From: Halochromatium sp.
GTDB taxonomy: Bacteria; Pseudomonadota; Gammaproteobacteria; Chromatiales; Chromatiaceae
Direction: 5' to 3'
NCBI GenBank assembly: GCA_010912705.1
Contig: POWB01000021.1
Location: forward strand, 32,085 to 95,651
Length of the DNA stretch: 63,567 nt
Positions 60,401 through 63,567 of this stretch are shown here, piece by piece; the first letter of the stretch is position 1, and every line of letters starts with the position of its first letter. Both the position numbers and the translations under genes were made by a program. The notes under the pieces are model-generated. The model was not told where the DNA came from. It ran no database searches and saw nothing but the letters and a program-made list of their open reading frames with translations.

Positions 60401-62997
60401 CTATGGACAGTGCGCCGGACCAATGTCCGTCCACACCAGCGCAGTGCCTGGCTCTTCACCGCGCGTCCACCAGCGGGCTTGCCAGCGGCGGCCTTGGTGA
60501 TCGGCTTCCTCGCTACCGAGGTAGACCTGCTGCGGGCTCCAGCCCAACTCGACATCACTGATCAAGCGCCAGGGATCAACGCCCAATCCGGGGGTATTTC
60601 CGCGCGTCCAGTACTTCGCCTGCCAGACCAGTTCGGCGTGACTGACGACGTCTCCAGCGACATAGACCTTGTCTGCGATCCAGGCTGGCCTGTCATTCGC
60701 GCTTGGGTCAGTGGTCTGACAAGAGCCGCTATCGTCACCGGAGTCTGCGGCCACCCGTACTAGAACCGTCGCGCTTGTGCTCAGCCTGCCATCGCTAACG
60801 TCGAGCCGCACGAGATAGGTTGCGGCTAAGGGATGGCTGGGTGCATGCAGGCTCAGGATCGGCTGATCTAGGCCACTGGCCTGCAGGGCAGCAGGCACCT
60901 CCCAGGCATAGCTCAGCGGGTCGCCATCCGGGTCGGAGGCGGTTGCAGTGATGGTCTGGTTTTCGCCAGCCTGCAGATTGAGCTCGCTTGGGAGCTGGAC
61001 ATTAGGTGCCTGATTGACGATCGGTGCCATCAACGCGATGCTCACCTCATCAGTGGCGCTCGCCTGACCATCGGTGACCTGAAGCCGGAAGACCAGGGTT
61101 GCGCCGGCAAGCGAGCTGTCGGCGGTGAAGCTGGCGTGCGCCCTGTCGGCGCCTTCCAGACGGATGGCTGGCCCCTCGATTTGCAGCCACTGGTAGGACA
61201 GCCGATCGCCATTCGGATCATGGGAGCGGCCGCCATCCAGGCTGATCTGCGCGGGGACGCTGACCTGCTGATCGGCACCAGCATCGGCCAGGGGTGGATG
61301 ATTCTCAGCGCCGGCCCGGGGATGCCCGAGACCCTCATGCATGGCATTGAGCAGATCGCCGTTGTCGGCATCGATCTCCCAAGAAAAGAGCCCGGCTAGC
61401 CCGAGCTGCTGCACATAATCGCCCTTCGCGCGCACCGAGGTTGGATCATCGAAGGTGGCCAGCTCGCCGGTGCCGGGATTGAAGACATAGGCGCCTTCGG
61501 CCTGGATGTCATAGCCGTACTGCCAGGGCGCGCTCAGCTTGTTCTCGGCGATGTCGCGATAATCCAGCCCGCCCGGCTCCCAGGTGCCGGGGATGGGGCC
61601 GGTGGCCGTTCCCGTGAAGGGTGAGCCTTGGTAACCGCTGACGCCAGTCCAGCCGCGCCCGTACATCGCCACCCCCAGCCCGAGCTTGGCTGGATCAGCG
61701 CCCTGGTTGATCAAGGCCTCGATGCCGGTGCTGGCGTTGAAGGTATCGCTGGGATCAAATTCGGGTGCATAGAGTGCGCTGTGATGACCCAGATCGGTCA
61801 GGCTCCAGGCGCCGTGGAAGTCATAGGTCATGGCGAGAATCAGGTCTAAGGGCTTGCTGGCGGCGGCGTAGTCGATCAACGCGATCTTGCGTGGGTCGGC
61901 GCTGACCGCTGAGGTCAGTTGGAGCTTGCGACCGCTATCCGCCTCGATCCGGTCAAGCATGGCGCGTAGATCCTTCATCAGCTGGACATAGGTCTCGCCA
62001 TCAGTATTGGGATTACCGAGCGCGGGATTGGCACCCTGGCCCCCGGGATATTCCCAATCGATATCGACCCCGTCGAAGAACTTCCAGGTGCGCAGGAAAC
62101 GCTCGACCGAGGCGACGAAGCGCTGGCGGATCAAGGGATCATCCATGAAGTAGAACGGATCGGAGAGTGACCAGCCGCCCACGGAGGGGAGGATCTTCAG
62201 CTCAGGATAGGCGCTCTTGAGCGCCATCATCTGGCCAAAATTGCCCTTGTAGCTGGTGCTCCAGGTATGCCCCTGCTGCGGCTTTTGCAGTGCCGCCCAA
62301 GGATCGGCGATGGCGACCTCGAAGTCTGGCGTCCCGGCGCAGGCGCGTTGCAGGCCAGCGTAGCTTTGGGCGCTCATCTGCTTCAGTGCATCGTTGAGGC
62401 CATCGCCGCCACAGATGGGGATGAAGCCATAGAAGAGATGAGTCAGGTTATAGGCCGGTATCCGGTCCACCGGGAAGGCGCGATCGTAGACGCCCCATTC
62501 GGCGAAGGTGCTGGCCACCATGCGCCCGCTGCTGTTGTCATAGGGCTGATTGTGCTCGCCGGCATTGAGTGTGATCGGCGCGAGGTGACCGCCATCGGTA
62601 TCGGCGACGGTGATTGCGAGCGGGGCGGATTCGGTGCAGCCCGAGGCATCGCAGAGGGCGACGCTGAGCTGGTAGTGCCCGCCTTGATCGATCGACAGGG
62701 TCGTGCTGCCTGACTGGCTGGCCGCCGCCGCAAGCGTCTCGGTCAGCACCGGCGCACCATCGAGGCGATACTCGACGCGGGTTGCTGGCTCACCGCTCCA
62801 GCGGCTCCATCAGACGGGAACCTCAACCTGATCGGTGACGTTGATCAGATCCGCATAGGCGACCGCGCCTTGATTGACGGTGACGAGCGCAAATTCGGTC
62901 TGCATCCAGTCGATTTGCGGGGCGCCGGGCGCGGCGTCGAGATTAGCGCTGGTGAGCACTGTGAGTGTGCCAGTGAGAAGGGTGATTGGAATAGAGG
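60401..62997 (-). pseudogene. Multidomain GH18 chitinase, interrupted by a stop and lacking its start
   Basis: Downstream of a TGA at 62810-62812 the frame encodes 782 residues: a PKD/Fn3-like part, a GH18 catalytic domain with FFDGVDIDWEYPGGQG (DxxDxDxE, intact), two PKD-like repeats (ADAGADQQVSVP and NVQLPSELNLQAGEN), and two C-terminal CBM5/12-type chitin-binding repeats with Trp pairs (VWQAKYWTRGNTPG, WQARWWTRGEEPG). Upstream of the TGA the same frame continues the protein (PQIDWMQTEFALVTVNQGA to DQVEVPV) and a signal-peptide-like stretch (ITLLTGTLTVLTSANLDA), but no start codon precedes it; the transposase-bearing sequence begins there. It would have been a secreted chitin-degrading enzyme. 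Confidence 0.8.
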
Positions 62998-63146
62998 GGG
63001 TCTGGGCGCATTCCCGATTTTCCGACTCGATGGAAACTGTTGGGCTGTTGAGCCCGGTCGTTTTGAGGGGACAGCGAGGCAGGCATTGCCTGGGAAAGGA
63101 GCTGGAGGGAGTCCACAATTCTCTGTAGATCAACAGGAGAATTGCC

Positions 63147-63567
63147 ATGACCCCAGCTTCCAACTCCCAAGCTCAGTGTGACACACGTCTGCGCGAAATC
63201 GAAGAGCGGTTGCGTTTCCTCGACCATCTTGCTCATCTGCCCGTCGCGGCGAGGAGCCCGGGCGAGTTGGCCGAGTACGAGCAACAGGTGATGCGGACGA
63301 CCGAGCAGTTAGCGGGTCTGATCACGGGCGAGATCTTGCAGGCGTCGTTGGCGAGCGAGGCGGTCGAGGATGAGATCGAGAGACTGGTCGACTCGCACGC
63401 GAAGCCCTTGAAGAAAGACGGGATGCAGGGCGTGACGGTCCGTACCGCCAGCGGCGTGGTGGTGCAGATCACCACGGTGTACTACCGTCGCAAAGGACAA
63501 CGGGGGACGCATCGGCGCTTGCCCGGACTGTATGCCGGGTTGGTGGTGCTGGGGATCTACGAGCACT
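63147..63567 (+). mobile_element. ISKra4-family transposase, 5' part (runs off the window)
   Basis: An open frame from the ATG at 63147, with an aggaga site 7 bases before it, is uninterrupted to the window end: RLREIEERLRFLDHLAHLPV, DEIERLVDSHAKPLKKDGMQ, VTVRTASGVVVQITTVYYRR, KGQRGTHRRLPGLYAGLVVL. This is the N-terminal region of ISKra4-type transposases. The left end of the element lies between about 62998 and 63146, but I could not identify its terminal inverted repeat. It replaces the chitinase start. Confidence 0.8.

Noticed and set aside
60253..60763. Plus-strand frames beginning with PSPSPSPS or HRHRHRHR
   Set aside because: Generated by the (gccatc)5 repeat and the antisense of the chitinase 3' end.

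Overview
The window looks like the chromosome of a GC-rich gammaproteobacterium. A purple sulfur bacterium (Chromatiaceae or a close relative) is my best guess. The basis is a complete EF-P/EpmA/EpmB set, long PstC and PstA permeases, a DUF2499-DUF3593 membrane protein of the type known from phototrophs, c-type-heme and PAS sensory proteins, and heptamer repeats at gene ends. No photosynthesis, rRNA or tRNA gene is present, so the lineage is inference.

Left part (1-47 kb), ordinary and regulatory genes. An RND efflux pump with a histone-H1-like tail opens the window, followed by a ParA-type ATPase, a membrane coiled-coil protein and a cytosolic 5'-nucleotidase. Next come epmB, efp and epmA (EF-P beta-lysylation), an AAA-ATPase/DUF1703 protein, psd, a cysteine-less SCO-like protein, msrB, dacB and a lipoprotein HtrA-type protease. 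The phosphate block follows: two phased Pho boxes, pstS, a strong hairpin, pstC, pstA, pstB, and phoU on the opposite strand. After nikR, a glycosyltransferase and a c-heme GGDEF-EAL protein there is a compact six-gene minus-strand operon: triple CheW, a cytoplasmic chemoreceptor with five near-identical cysteine-rich PAS repeats, YkgJ, a GNAT acetyltransferase, an HDAC-family deacetylase and a NhaR-type LysR regulator. Four of its five junctions overlap by 3-8 bases and the fifth gap is 5 bases. purN and purM, a toxin-antitoxin pair with a damaged toxin, and a molybdopterin oxidoreductase / Tat-exported PotD-like protein / diguanylate cyclase operon complete this part.

Right part (47-63.6 kb), an accessory region full of toxin-antitoxin and defence genes, many of them broken. 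It holds higBA; a type IIG restriction-modification gene that lacks its specificity domain and carries an Ala/Thr-rich insertion; an intact RloA-type ATPase beside an internally deleted RloB; a truncated RelE-type toxin joined to a detached type IIG C-terminus; a frameshifted HVO_A0114-type regulator; PHP and TraR/DksA-type genes; the DUF2499-DUF3593 protein; two integron-like cassettes (HicAB-like and PIN/antitoxin) with attC-like sites but no integrase; a possible cobalamin-riboswitch fragment; a YjjJ/HipH-type kinase with repeated operator-like sites; a multidomain GH18 chitinase with an in-frame stop; and an ISKra4-type transposase running off the right edge and replacing the chitinase start.

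Two themes stand out. One is sensing: two c-di-GMP proteins, a chemoreceptor operon carrying its own acetylase and deacetylase, and a solute-binding protein paired with a cyclase. The other is decay: at least six toxin or defence genes have lost an internal segment with the flanks joined, a pattern to verify against raw reads before it is read as biology.
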